The notes beneath the pieces were generated by a model. That model searched no databases. It was not told where the DNA came from and saw only the letters and a list, made by a program, of their open reading frames with translations. Below are positions 6,301 to 15,494 of a DNA stretch of 30,096 nucleotides, in pieces. The translations under genes were made by a program, and so were the position numbers. This DNA comes from a virus. Position 1 is the first letter of the stretch. Each line of letters opens with the position of its first letter. The stretch covers positions 1 to 30,096 of IMG/VR virus record IMGVR_UViG_3300020378_000026; one strand, 5' to 3'.

Positions 6301-7224
6301 ATGGCAAGAAGCAATAGAAGTAACATTATAAACAGTTCGACGTATGATGCCGAGTATGCTCGTGAAGTTGCGGCAACCAAAGGCTTAACTGGATCAAATC
6401 CTCTTGAAGGACCAGCAGGTGGTAATTTTAAAATACCTGAAGTTGACTTTTCAAACATTGGTGCAGACATTGGCAAAAAAATACGTACAGCTTTAGGTGA
6501 CGTTCCAATAGGCGGAGAACAAAATCCAGGTGGATCCATAGGCGATGCACAGGTGCCAGCGAATGCAACATTTGGAAAAAGTGTTGAACGTGATTGGCGT
6601 GTTAAGTTAAGTGTACCCAATGTGTCTCCGTTTGATTCAGCGCCGATATTGCAACCCATTCGTGAAACAGGTGGATTGGTTTTTCCATACACACCTACGA
6701 TCATTGTTGCTCATAGTGCCAACTACAATTCAATAGCGCCTACACATACTAATTATCCGTATTTTGCTTACCAGAATTCACAAGTGGATCAGCTTGTTAT
6801 CACAGGCGACTTTTTTGTACAGAATGGTACAGAAGCACGTTATTGGGCAGGTGCTTTACATTATCTAAGAAGCATGACAAAAATGTTCTTTGGCGGAGAA
6901 GCAAGTACAATTGGTGCACCTCCTCCTATAGCAAAACTAAATGGTTACGGAGAACACATTTTTAATGATGTGCCTGTTATAATTACACAGTTTACAATTG
7001 ACTTACCACAAGACGTTGACTATATCTCAATGGGACTACCAGGAGAAAGCACAGGAACAACAGGAGATGCCGACAAAGACAAACGTAAGTTTATAGGTTG
7101 GGCACCTTCGCAGTCATTAATTACTGTAACAGTTCAACCAGTTTACAGCAGACGTGATATTGCTAAATTCAGTTTAAACAAATATGTCAATGGTGGATAC
7201 ATTGGTGACGGAGGATTCATCTAA
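6301..7224 (+). CDS. 48: Baseplate tail-tube cap protein (gp48/gp54 family)
   Basis: A 307-residue protein, similar in length to T4 gp54 (320) and gp48 (364), the two related proteins that join the baseplate hub to the tail tube. The first 85 residues are Gly-rich and probably extended. The conserved-looking core runs from about 105 and includes LVFPYTPTIIVAHSANY, FFVQNGTEARYWAGALHYLR, a Pro-rich APPPIAKLNGYG and ITQFTIDLPQDVDYI, typical of tube-like proteins. It is first in the plus-strand baseplate block, directly behind a late promoter with an AGGAG ribosome site. Its stop overlaps the next start (TAATG). Position and patterns favour the gp48-type cap of marine T4-like phages; gp54 is the alternative. 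Confidence 0.75.
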   Translation: MARSNRSNIINSSTYDAEYAREVAATKGLTGSNPLEGPAGGNFKIPEVDFSNIGADIGKKIRTALGDVPIGGEQNPGGSIGDAQVPANATFGKSVERDWRVKLSVPNVSPFDSAPILQPIRETGGLVFPYTPTIIVAHSANYNSIAPTHTNYPYFAYQNSQVDQLVITGDFFVQNGTEARYWAGALHYLRSMTKMFFGGEASTIGAPPPIAKLNGYGEHIFNDVPVIITQFTIDLPQDVDYISMGLPGESTGTTGDADKDKRKFIGWAPSQSLITVTVQPVYSRRDIAKFSLNKYVNGGYIGDGGFI

Positions 7225-7532
7225 TGGCCAAGTACAGTGGATCAAGTCCTTACAAGCTCACACCTGTTAACAGTACAAAAGAGTATATGGATTTCTTTAG
7301 GATCAGAACCATACCTGCAGGTAGTGATGATGTTGAATACACTATTGCACCTCAGTATAATCAAAGACCAGATCTATTAGCACATGACATTTATGATGAT
7401 GCAAGACTATGGTGGGTGTTTGCACAAAGAAATTTAGACATCATAGAAGATCCTGTATATGATTTCAAATCTGGAGTAACAATCAAAGTACCTAAGGGCG
7501 GGGCGTTAAAGAGTGCATTAGGGGGAACGTAA
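7224..7532 (+). CDS. 53: Baseplate wedge protein gp53
   Basis: A 102-residue protein, shorter than T4 gp53 (196). It contains the family's recognisable core RPDLLAHDIYDDARLWWVFA (about residues 48-67), followed by an Asp-Pro turn and the LysM-like strand pattern SGVTIKVPKG. gp53 links neighbouring wedges around the hub. The ATG shares a base with the stop of gene 48 (TAATG), so translation is coupled. The next gene starts one base after its stop. The same gene order (48, 53, large hub gene, 5, 25, 6) is common in marine T4-like phages. Confidence 0.85.
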   Translation: MAKYSGSSPYKLTPVNSTKEYMDFFRIRTIPAGSDDVEYTIAPQYNQRPDLLAHDIYDDARLWWVFAQRNLDIIEDPVYDFKSGVTIKVPKGGALKSALGGT

Positions 7533-7533
7533 T

Positions 7534-9903
7534 ATGGCGTTGACAGAAGGTGAAAAAACCGGCGGCATAGACGAAGAAAAGGATTACTCTACGCAAGGTG
7601 AAGTTTTAAACGGCAAAGCAACTACCGATACTAATAAAGGAAATCCCCATGCCAATGATGCTCAAGCATCCAATGACGGTAAGACTCAAGACAAAGAAAA
7701 AACCAAACTTGAATACGTAACAACTAAAAATCTTCAAACAAATATTTTAGAACAGTTTGTAACACACAATCAAATTTGGAGTTTGTATTGTTTAAGTCCA
7801 CACGAGATGCAGTTTCCAGATGATACCTACATGAAAAGTGAACCTGTGGTTAACATCATCAGAGGTGGTGGAGGCGGACAGAACATCGGTGAAGGACGCA
7901 GAGTTACAACTGCACAAGAATCACAATCACCATTTAGCGGTGGCGGTGGTAGAGTTGAATACTATATTGACAACGTGATGATAGAAAGTGTACTAGGTCA
8001 AGGTGGCCCAACTAGAATGCCTCCAGTACATCAATTTAGATTTGAAGTAACAGAACCTTACAGTATGGGAATGTTTTTAGAAGCATTACAAATAGCGGCT
8101 CAAACAAACGGATATAACAGTTACATTGATGCTCCTATGTGTTTGGTGTGTGATTTTGTAGGGCATACAGATGACGGACAAACAAAAAGAGTAGCAAGAA
8201 GATATTTTCCAATCCAGATGTCAGGTGCTGTAATGACAGTTGACGCAGGTGGAACAAAGTATGAGTGTGAAGCTATTGCAACAAGTGGTGCGGCAAACAG
8301 AGATTCAGTACAACGTCTACAAACAGATGTAACTGTAATTGGTGGTACTGTTGAACAAGCATTACAAAGCGGAAGCCAAAGTTTAACAAGAGTTATGAAC
8401 TCAACATTACTTGAAAGAGAAGCTACAGAAACACAGGCTTATGCAGATGAATATATTATTTTGTTTCCTAAAGCAGAAGATATTGCAAGTAAAAAACAAT
8501 TAGAAAATGACAACAGTGGCGGCGAAGCCGCAACGTATGATCCTGAAGAGGAATACAGAACAAGATATGGTGACACAGGCGGTAAGCAAGATGTTAACTA
8601 CGAGGAATGGTTTAAAAATGTTACAGGCTTTAGTGTTAAAAGATCTAAAACTTCAGATGCACTAAAAGCCAATAGTGTTGAAGTTGAAACTATGAACGAA
8701 ATAGGAAAAGGTAAGCTACTTGAAGATAAGCTAGACAAGGGCGGAGTAAGACCTGCAAACTATTACGCAAGTTATGACAAAGAAAAAAATGTTTATGAAC
8801 AAGGCAATATTGCAATACCACCTAACCTAAGAGCATTTAAATTTACAAAAGGAACAAAAGTAAACAACATAATTGAAGAAATGGTTGTTGGAAGTTCCTA
8901 TGGTAAATCCTTAACGGATAAGCAACCAGACGACAAGGGTTACAGAGAATGGTTTACAATACAAACTATGGTGTTTAGTGTTCCTGTAAAAGAAGTGCAA
9001 AGCAAAAAAGCACGTATGCCTAAGATCTATGTGTTTAAGGTTATACCTTACAAGGTTCATGCAAGTTTATGGATGAAGCCTAGTGATAATCCACCTGGTG
9101 TAAAAAATATTATTAGAGAAGCTAGAAAAGAATACAACTACATTTACACAGGTAAAAACAAAGACATCATAAACTTTGATATCAAGTACGATTATAGATT
9201 CTTTACGCCAGTACCTAAAGACAAAGGTGCTGTAGCAGAACACAACTTTGCAGGTGAATCGTCAACGGATAAAACCAAAGACGGTAAAAAACTTGTTGAA
9301 GGTGATGGTACTGAAAAAGAAACAAAGTTTCCTATGAAACAGGTTGGTGCTTCAGACGTACAACCAATTGTTTCAGGTATGGCCGCAGTTGGCGGAGATG
9401 AAAAAGATAAGATAGCAAGAGACTTTCATAACGCACTTATTAACAGTAACGTTGACTTGGTTAAATGTAATTTACAAATCATGGGTGACCCTTGGTTCTT
9501 AAGCGACAGTGGTATAGGAAACTATCAAGCTGATGCAGGACCAATAATGTTTGATGACAGTTCTACACCGCCACAGATGGATTACATAAGACAGCAGGTT
9601 TTTATTTTATTAAATTTCAAAACACCTTTTGATTATCCAGACAGTTGGAACGATTGGTTAACACCTCATGATAACTCCTTGTTAGATGCAAAAGGCGGTG
9701 CTATGACCGTGGAACCGTTTAGCGGACTTTACAGAGTAACAAGAGTATCAAGTGAATTTTCACAAGGACAGTTTAGCCAAACACTGGAACTGTTACGTAT
9801 GCCTAATCAGAGCTTGACAGATGATGAAGCAGATTCATTTATATCTAAGTTGAAAGAACAAAAAGATGCCAACAAAGCACCAGGAAAAAAGCAGGAACAA
9901 TAG
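7534..9903 (+). CDS. Large baseplate hub-type structural protein (gp27 position)
   Basis: A 789-residue protein located immediately before the gp5 spike gene, where hub proteins of contractile tails are usually encoded. The first 60 residues are charged and Gly/Asn/Lys-rich, probably disordered. From about 75 to 260 there is a folded region with Gly-rich loops (IIRGGGGGQ, SGGGGRVEYY) and the core MPPVHQFRFEVTEPYSMGMF. The middle is Lys/Glu-rich. The C-terminus contains FSGLYRVTRVSSEFSQGQF then TLELLRMPNQ, the pattern with which hub proteins of the gp27/gpD type often end. It would form the ring below the tube and hold the gp5 spike. Assignment to gp27 is by position and pattern, and the protein is twice as long as T4 gp27 (391). 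The ribosome site is GGGGGA. Confidence 0.7.
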   Translation: MALTEGEKTGGIDEEKDYSTQGEVLNGKATTDTNKGNPHANDAQASNDGKTQDKEKTKLEYVTTKNLQTNILEQFVTHNQIWSLYCLSPHEMQFPDDTYMKSEPVVNIIRGGGGGQNIGEGRRVTTAQESQSPFSGGGGRVEYYIDNVMIESVLGQGGPTRMPPVHQFRFEVTEPYSMGMFLEALQIAAQTNGYNSYIDAPMCLVCDFVGHTDDGQTKRVARRYFPIQMSGAVMTVDAGGTKYECEAIATSGAANRDSVQRLQTDVTVIGGTVEQALQSGSQSLTRVMNSTLLEREATETQAYADEYIILFPKAEDIASKKQLENDNSGGEAATYDPEEEYRTRYGDTGGKQDVNYEEWFKNVTGFSVKRSKTSDALKANSVEVETMNEIGKGKLLEDKLDKGGVRPANYYASYDKEKNVYEQGNIAIPPNLRAFKFTKGTKVNNIIEEMVVGSSYGKSLTDKQPDDKGYREWFTIQTMVFSVPVKEVQSKKARMPKIYVFKVIPYKVHASLWMKPSDNPPGVKNIIREARKEYNYIYTGKNKDIINFDIKYDYRFFTPVPKDKGAVAEHNFAGESSTDKTKDGKKLVEGDGTEKETKFPMKQVGASDVQPIVSGMAAVGGDEKDKIARDFHNALINSNVDLVKCNLQIMGDPWFLSDSGIGNYQADAGPIMFDDSSTPPQMDYIRQQVFILLNFKTPFDYPDSWNDWLTPHDNSLLDAKGGAMTVEPFSGLYRVTRVSSEFSQGQFSQTLELLRMPNQSLTDDEADSFISKLKEQKDANKAPGKKQEQ

Positions 9904-9906
9904 GAT

Positions 9907-11466
9907 ATGGCAGTACAAAGAAATCAAAACATTGATAGAACTAGTAAGCATGAAATAGTAACCATGGAGCCAGGCCCGTATGAGGCTGTGGTTATTAACA
10001 ACTTGGATCCACAGTATCATGGTGCCCTTACTGTAAACTTATTAAAAACAAACACAGCACAGAACGAAGCGTTTGCAGATGGCGAACTTTATACTGCAAA
10101 ATATCTTTCACCGTTTGCAGGTAACACACCTGCGTTTGCAAACACAAAAAATGACAGCTACAGGGAATCACAACAGAGTTATGGTATGTGGTTTGTTCCA
10201 CCAGACGTAGGAACAAAGGTACTGGTTATATTTGCAGAAGGTAATCCTAATATGTGTTACTGGATAGGTTGTGTAAATGACACATATCAAAACTTTGCAG
10301 TTCCTGGTAATGCCGCAACAACATACTTAACTGATGGCACACCTGGATACCTACAAGGTAAAAAATTACCCACGGGCGAATACAATAAAAAAATTGAAAC
10401 AGCAGTACATCAAGATCCTACAAAATTTAAAAAACCATATCAGAAAGCATTAACTGATAGCCTAATTGAACAGGGATTACTGGAAGATGAAACACGTGGT
10501 ATTACAAGTTCAAGTGCAAGACGTGAAGTACCTAGTGCAGTATTTGGAATAAGCACACCAGGACCTGTTGACAAGAGTCCAGGAGCCCCTAAGGCTAAGA
10601 TAGGATCAAAGGAAGATTTTACTACGGTATTCAAAGCAAGGCTTGGCGGTACAAGTTTTGTATTTGATGATGGTAATGACAAGTATCTAAGAAAGGAACA
10701 CGCCAGTGACGGAGCACCAGAATACGCAAACGTAAATCTTGGCGAAACTGACGGCAAGCCAGACCTTTTACACAACGAACTTGTTAGATTGCGTACACGT
10801 ACAGGACATCAAATACTTTTACATAACACGGAAGATTTAATTTACATAGGTAACAGCAGAGGTACAGCTTGGATAGAATTAACCTCAGACGGTAAGATAG
10901 ATGTTTATGCAGAAGATTCAATTAGTATGCACACTAAAAACGATTTTAATTTTACAGCAGACAGAAACGTTACAATAGAAGCAGGTGCTAATCTAAGCCT
11001 AAAAGCATCAGGCAATTATATTGGAGATAAACTTACTGTGGGCAGGGTGCAGATAGAATCAAGCAAGGATACAAATATACTTGTAGGTGGTAGCACAAAG
11101 ATCACAACGGAAATGGACTTTGATCTCAATACTGGTTTCAGTAACAAACTTACAGCAGGTTCAACAACAGAAATAAAGAGCTCAGGCAACCATATAGAAA
11201 CCGCTTCCGAAATCCATATGAATGGACCGCAGGCGGCTACGGCCGCTACCGCGTCCGCTCTGTCCGTACATCGCGTACCTGGTCACACAGCCCAGGGCAT
11301 TCTTTCACAACGCTCACCGCAAGTTGAGCCATGGACACATCATGAAAACTTAAACCCGTTGGCGTTTAAATTAGTGCTTACAGATAGGGATAGCATTACT
11401 ACAGTAACTAACCCACTACCAACCCCAACTACTCCAGATGTGTTTAAGAAGGAGTTCAAAGCATAG
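9907..11466 (+). CDS. 5: Baseplate spike protein gp5, without lysozyme domain
   Basis: A 519-residue protein. Residues about 20-130 form an OB-fold like that of gp5/VgrG, with GMWFVPPDVGTKVLVIF and GNPNMCYWIGCVND. A linker and small region with RGITSSSARREVPSAVFGI follows (about 195-215). From about 300 the pattern of a triple-stranded beta-helix appears: GTAWIELTSDGKIDVYAEDS and NVTIEAGANLSLKASGN. T4 gp5 has a lysozyme between OB-fold and helix; no lysozyme catalytic pattern is visible here, so the spike probably pierces without cell-wall digestion. The last 90 residues have His/Pro-rich sequence (HRVPGHTAQ, WTHHENLNP) that may form the tip. The corresponding DNA (about 11210-11340) is much richer in G+C than the rest of the gene. 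Confidence 0.85.
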   Translation: MAVQRNQNIDRTSKHEIVTMEPGPYEAVVINNLDPQYHGALTVNLLKTNTAQNEAFADGELYTAKYLSPFAGNTPAFANTKNDSYRESQQSYGMWFVPPDVGTKVLVIFAEGNPNMCYWIGCVNDTYQNFAVPGNAATTYLTDGTPGYLQGKKLPTGEYNKKIETAVHQDPTKFKKPYQKALTDSLIEQGLLEDETRGITSSSARREVPSAVFGISTPGPVDKSPGAPKAKIGSKEDFTTVFKARLGGTSFVFDDGNDKYLRKEHASDGAPEYANVNLGETDGKPDLLHNELVRLRTRTGHQILLHNTEDLIYIGNSRGTAWIELTSDGKIDVYAEDSISMHTKNDFNFTADRNVTIEAGANLSLKASGNYIGDKLTVGRVQIESSKDTNILVGGSTKITTEMDFDLNTGFSNKLTAGSTTEIKSSGNHIETASEIHMNGPQAATAATASALSVHRVPGHTAQGILSQRSPQVEPWTHHENLNPLAFKLVLTDRDSITTVTNPLPTPTTPDVFKKEFKA

Positions 11467-11473
11467 GTAAATA
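11466..11473 (+). promoter_or_regulatory. Candidate late promoter (GGTAAATA) for gene 25
   Basis: The TAAATA core (11468-11473) lies five bases before the ATG at 11479. By T4 late-promoter spacing the start would fall on that ATG, giving a leaderless transcript. The nearest GGAG is 24 bases upstream, too far to serve. Confidence 0.5.
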
Positions 11474-11478
11474 TTGTT

Positions 11479-11910
11479 ATGGCAGACTTATATAAAAAAA
11501 TTACAGTTCCATCAGGAGAAAAAGGTAAACCAGTTGTTACTAATCGTGCATACAAAGGGTTAAGCACGGTAAACCCTAATAACAACAGCAAATCCTTATT
11601 CGATATAGCACTGATCAAGCAGGATATACTAAATCACTTTCACATAAGACAGGGTGAAAAACTGATGAATCCTACGTTTGGAACAGTTATATGGGACGCA
11701 ATACACGAACCGCTAACAGAACCAATGAAAGAAGCAATAGCAAAGAACGTTACAACCATTGTAAACAGCGACCCTCGTGTGGTAGTAAACAGTATTAACA
11801 TAGATTCATATGAAAGCGGACTTCAAGTTGACGTAGACTTGATGTACTTGCCGTACAATATTTCGGAAAGTTTAAGACTAAAATTTGACGAAAACGCGGC
11901 CCCATATTAA
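11479..11910 (+). CDS. 25: Baseplate wedge protein gp25
   Basis: A 143-residue protein of the gp25 family, the sheath-initiating wedge subunit found in T4, contractile injection systems and type VI secretion. The family pattern is clear: SLFDIALIKQDILNHF (about 39-54), HIRQGEKLMNPTFGTVIWD (about 55-73), then IHEPLTEPMKEAI. Length is near T4 gp25 (132). The C-terminal strands (GLQVDVDLMYLPYN) fit the family fold. There is no ribosome site; a TAAATA box immediately before the ATG suggests leaderless translation, or re-initiation after gene 5, whose stop is 12 bases upstream. Confidence 0.93.
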   Translation: MADLYKKITVPSGEKGKPVVTNRAYKGLSTVNPNNNSKSLFDIALIKQDILNHFHIRQGEKLMNPTFGTVIWDAIHEPLTEPMKEAIAKNVTTIVNSDPRVVVNSINIDSYESGLQVDVDLMYLPYNISESLRLKFDENAAPY

Positions 11911-11930
11911 GTACGCATATTATGGATCAA

Positions 11931-11938
11931 AATAAATA
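11931..11938 (+). promoter_or_regulatory. Late promoter (AATAAATA) for gene 6
   Basis: It matches seven of eight bases of the T4 late box. The predicted start near 11944 gives a 14-base leader with the ribosome site AAGGA before the ATG at 11958, the same leader length as at gene 48. The 47-base gap between genes 25 and 6 is otherwise empty. Confidence 0.75.
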
Positions 11939-11957
11939 GTATTATTAAGGAAAGCAA

Positions 11958-14900
11958 ATGTCGTCAACAAATAGACAAAATAGATTATTGTTAGCTGAAG
12001 ACTGGAAAAAGGTCTATCAGTCATTTAGAAATGCGGAGTTCAAGTCTTATGACTTTGACAACTTACGCAGAACAATGATCAACTATTTGCGACAAAACTA
12101 TCCAGAAGATTTCAATGACTATATTGAATCAAGTGAATATCTTGCACTAATTGACCTTATTGCTTTCCTAGGTCAAAACCTAGCTTTCCGCGTAGATTTA
12201 AATGCAAGAGAAAACTTCTTGGAGTTAGCTGAACGTAGAGAATCTATTTTACGTTTAGCTAGACTCTTATCATATAGTCCTAAACGTAACCAATGTGCAA
12301 ACGGCTTATTGAAGTTTGAAAGTATTGCTACATCAGAAGATATTGTAGACAGCAACGGAACTAACCTAGCTAGTCAAACTATTCTATGGAATGATCCTTC
12401 AAACATCAATTGGAGAGAACAGTTTGAAAAAGTTCTTAATGCGGCATTGCCAGTAAACAGTCCAGTTGGAAAACCTATTAAGAAAGATAACGTTGAAGGA
12501 ATACCAACAGACCAGTACAGATTTGATTCAAGCAATTCAGACGTTCCTGTTTATACTTTTAGTAAAAACGTTGATGGTAAGAATATGCAGTTTCAAGTTG
12601 TTTCAACTAATGTAGAAGAAGGTGTTATTTCAGAAGAAGCACCATTGCCAGGAAACAATTTAGCATTTTTATATAGAGATGACGGGCGTGGTCCTGGAAG
12701 TACTAACTCAGGATACTTTGCACACTTTAGACAAGGTACATTAGACCAAGGTACTTTTAATGTTGACTCGCCAAGCACTAACCAAAGCATCAGTCTTGAA
12801 GCAACAAATATTAATAACACAGACCTTTGGTTATACAAACTAAATTCAATCGGTGCTGAAGAAGAAGCATGGACTAAAGTTGATTCAGTTGAAGGTAACA
12901 ACATTGTTTATAACAGCTTACGTAAAAGTGTAAGAAACATCTTTGGAACATTAAGTAAGACACAAGACAAAGTAGATTTAATTTTTAGTGATGGTACATT
13001 TGGTAACTTACCACAAGGTACATTTAGAGTTTATTACAGAACAAGTATTAATGATCAATATAATATTGTACCTGCAGATTTAGTTGCAATTAGTGTATCA
13101 ATTCCATATACATCTAAAACAGGTAATCCAGAAAGTTTAACAATTAGTCTGGAATTAAAATATACTGTAGACAATGCTACTGTTTCTGAAACTAATGCAA
13201 GTATTAGACAAAACGCACCTAGCACATATTATACACAGAATAGAATGGTTACTGGTGAAGACTACCAAGTAAGTCCATTATCAATTAGCCAAGAAATTAT
13301 TAAAACTAAAAGTGTTAACAGAACAAGTTCTGGTATTTCAAGATACTACGATTTATTAGATAGCACAGGCAAGTATAGTTCAACAAACTTATACGGTGCA
13401 GATGGTATAATTTATAAAGACAAGTTTACAGAAAAAACTTCATTTACTTTTAGTACTAAAACAGATGTACAAGGAGTTATTGCAAATCAGATAACACCTA
13501 TTCTAAGTCAAAAGCAAATGTTAAATTATTATTTGACTAACTTTCCTAAGACACTAGTTGCTGACTTGGGTGCTAAATGGTCACAGAAAACAACTACAAC
13601 AAACCAAGCAACAGGATCGTTTGTTGATGTAGCAAATTCTCCGTTACAGGTAGGAACGTTTACAAGTAGTGCATTAAAATTTATTGAGCCAGGAACATTG
13701 TTAAAATTTGTTGCTCCTACAGGACAACACTTTATGGCAGACAACAGTCATAAGCTAATGATTGGTAATGCAGATCATCCTAATGCAATAACTTACAAAT
13801 GGGTTAAGGTTGTAAGTGTTACAGGTGATGGTAGAACTGACAATGCAGATGGCACAGGGCCGATTATATTAAACGATATTATTCCAACAAATGCTGTACT
13901 TTCAGAACTAAGACCGAAGTTTAGCAAAACATTATTATCAGATGTGCAGTCACAGATTGTTGACCAAGTATTTGCTTATAAAACATTTGGATTACGTTAT
14001 GATGTAAACCTAAGACAATGGCGTATGATTACGCAAAATAACTTAGATATTACAAGTGAATTTAGCACAGGTAAAACAGGTGATGTAACTGATCAACAGT
14101 TAGACAGTTCTTGGTTATTGTTATTTGAAACAGATGGTGAAAAGTATACAATTACTTCAAGAGGACAAAGATACATTTTTGAAAGTAACGAAGAGATTAG
14201 ATTCTATTACGACAGTACAAGTAAGATATTTGATAATAGAACAGGACAAATTATTAAAGATAAGATTAGTATATTAAGTATTAACAGACAACCAGACAGT
14301 ACTAATGCGTTTACTGTAGATTATCCTTGGGAAATATCCAAGGAATACAGAGATGGAGACGGATACATTGATAGCAAGAAGGTAGAAATTACTTTCTTTG
14401 ATTCAGACAGTGACGGTGTAGTTGATGATCCAGAAACTTTTGTAACACTTGTTGATGAAACTACTAATCCATTAACGAAGTATATCTTCCAAAAGAAATA
14501 TACAACGTCAGATGGGATAGAAGATTACAAGTATATGGACAATAGTTCTAATTCAGTACAAATAAAACAAAGCGAAGGTGTAGTAGGAGCATTAAGCCAA
14601 TACACAGACGGACAAGTATTTTATCTAGTTACTGAAGATGTATTTAAAATTTACAGTTCAACAGCAGGTACACTAGCATTAACAACAGACTACAAAGCAT
14701 ACGTAGGTAGAGATGGACTTAAATTCCATTACATTCATTCTGCAGACGATGACAGTAGAATAGATCCAAGTTCAAGTAACATCATTGACACTTATTTGTT
14801 AACTAGAACTTACGATACAAACTTTAGACAATACTTAAATGGCACAATTACAAATAAACCATTACCGCCAAGTAGCGATAATTTGTTTAACAACTACGGA

Positions 14901-15494
14901 GCAGAGATTAATAAAATTAAGTCTATCAGTGATGACGTAATTTATCATCCAGTAAAATATAAAGTTTTATTTGGAGAAAAAGCTGATGCTCAAGTACAAG
15001 CTAATATAAAAATTGTAAAGAACCCAGACCAAGTTGTTAATGATAACGACATTAAGGCAAGAGTAATTAGTGCAATAAACGAATACTTTGCTTTAGAAAA
15101 CTGGGATTTCGGTGACAGTTTTCATTTCTCAGAGATGGCTACTTATGTAATGAATCAAGTTGCACCTGATCTAGTTAACATTGTAATTGTTCCTAAACAA
15201 GACTCACAGGGTTTTGGAAGTTTATATGAAATCAAGTCTGAATCAGATGAAGTTTTCATAAGTGGAGCAACAGTTGATGACGTAGCAATCATTGATGCAA
15301 TTACGGCAAGTAAATTAAAAGCATCAGGTAATGTTGTTACAACCACAACAACTACAACAAGCGGTGTTACAAGTGGATCAAGTTATACAAGTGCAACAGT
15401 TTCAAGTACAAGCAGTTCTAGTACGAGCAGTTCAAGTTCAAGTTCAAGCAGTTCTAGTTCAGGTGGTGGCGGATCGTCTGGGAGTGGATACTAA
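11958..15494 (+). CDS. 6: Baseplate wedge protein gp6, enlarged
   Basis: gp6 forms the continuous inner ring of the baseplate and belongs to the baseplate J family. The N-terminal region is diagnostic: EYLALIDLIAFLGQNLAFRV, then NARENFLELAERRESILRLA and LLSYSPKRN (about residues 60-112). A J-family segment with NAPSTYYTQNRMVTGEDYQV lies near 416-435. The C-terminal segment NWDFGDSFHFSEMATYVMNQ, then APDLVNIVIVPKQ, matches the end of T4 gp6. At 1,178 residues it is almost twice T4 gp6 (660). The extra length lies mainly between the J-family part and the C-terminal part, with beta-rich and acidic segments (FDSDSDGVVDDPETF). After the conserved end there is a Thr/Ser/Gly tail of about 50 residues. 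The stop overlaps the next start (TAATG). Confidence 0.9.
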   Translation: MSSTNRQNRLLLAEDWKKVYQSFRNAEFKSYDFDNLRRTMINYLRQNYPEDFNDYIESSEYLALIDLIAFLGQNLAFRVDLNARENFLELAERRESILRLARLLSYSPKRNQCANGLLKFESIATSEDIVDSNGTNLASQTILWNDPSNINWREQFEKVLNAALPVNSPVGKPIKKDNVEGIPTDQYRFDSSNSDVPVYTFSKNVDGKNMQFQVVSTNVEEGVISEEAPLPGNNLAFLYRDDGRGPGSTNSGYFAHFRQGTLDQGTFNVDSPSTNQSISLEATNINNTDLWLYKLNSIGAEEEAWTKVDSVEGNNIVYNSLRKSVRNIFGTLSKTQDKVDLIFSDGTFGNLPQGTFRVYYRTSINDQYNIVPADLVAISVSIPYTSKTGNPESLTISLELKYTVDNATVSETNASIRQNAPSTYYTQNRMVTGEDYQVSPLSISQEIIKTKSVNRTSSGISRYYDLLDSTGKYSSTNLYGADGIIYKDKFTEKTSFTFSTKTDVQGVIANQITPILSQKQMLNYYLTNFPKTLVADLGAKWSQKTTTTNQATGSFVDVANSPLQVGTFTSSALKFIEPGTLLKFVAPTGQHFMADNSHKLMIGNADHPNAITYKWVKVVSVTGDGRTDNADGTGPIILNDIIPTNAVLSELRPKFSKTLLSDVQSQIVDQVFAYKTFGLRYDVNLRQWRMITQNNLDITSEFSTGKTGDVTDQQLDSSWLLLFETDGEKYTITSRGQRYIFESNEEIRFYYDSTSKIFDNRTGQIIKDKISILSINRQPDSTNAFTVDYPWEISKEYRDGDGYIDSKKVEITFFDSDSDGVVDDPETFVTLVDETTNPLTKYIFQKKYTTSDGIEDYKYMDNSSNSVQIKQSEGVVGALSQYTDGQVFYLVTEDVFKIYSSTAGTLALTTDYKAYVGRDGLKFHYIHSADDDSRIDPSSSNIIDTYLLTRTYDTNFRQYLNGTITNKPLPPSSDNLFNNYGAEINKIKSISDDVIYHPVKYKVLFGEKADAQVQANIKIVKNPDQVVNDNDIKARVISAINEYFALENWDFGDSFHFSEMATYVMNQVAPDLVNIVIVPKQDSQGFGSLYEIKSESDEVFISGATVDDVAIIDAITASKLKASGNVVTTTTTTTSGVTSGSSYTSATVSSTSSSSTSSSSSSSSSSSSGGGGSSGSGY
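15338..15491 (+). repeat. Thr/Ser/Gly low-complexity tail of gp6
   Basis: The DNA runs through ACA/ACT codons and then repeated AGTTCA, AGCAGT and TCTAGT units, ending in GGTGGTGGC. It encodes a run of about seven Thr, a Ser-rich stretch including about a dozen consecutive Ser, and a Gly/Ser end. The repeated hexamers could allow replication slippage. It is probably a flexible tether. Confidence 0.8.

Noticed and set aside
6210-6704. 164-residue minus-strand reading frame opposite the start of gene 48
   Set aside because: It overlaps gene 48, both promoters and the gene 55 start; composition is that of a shadow frame.
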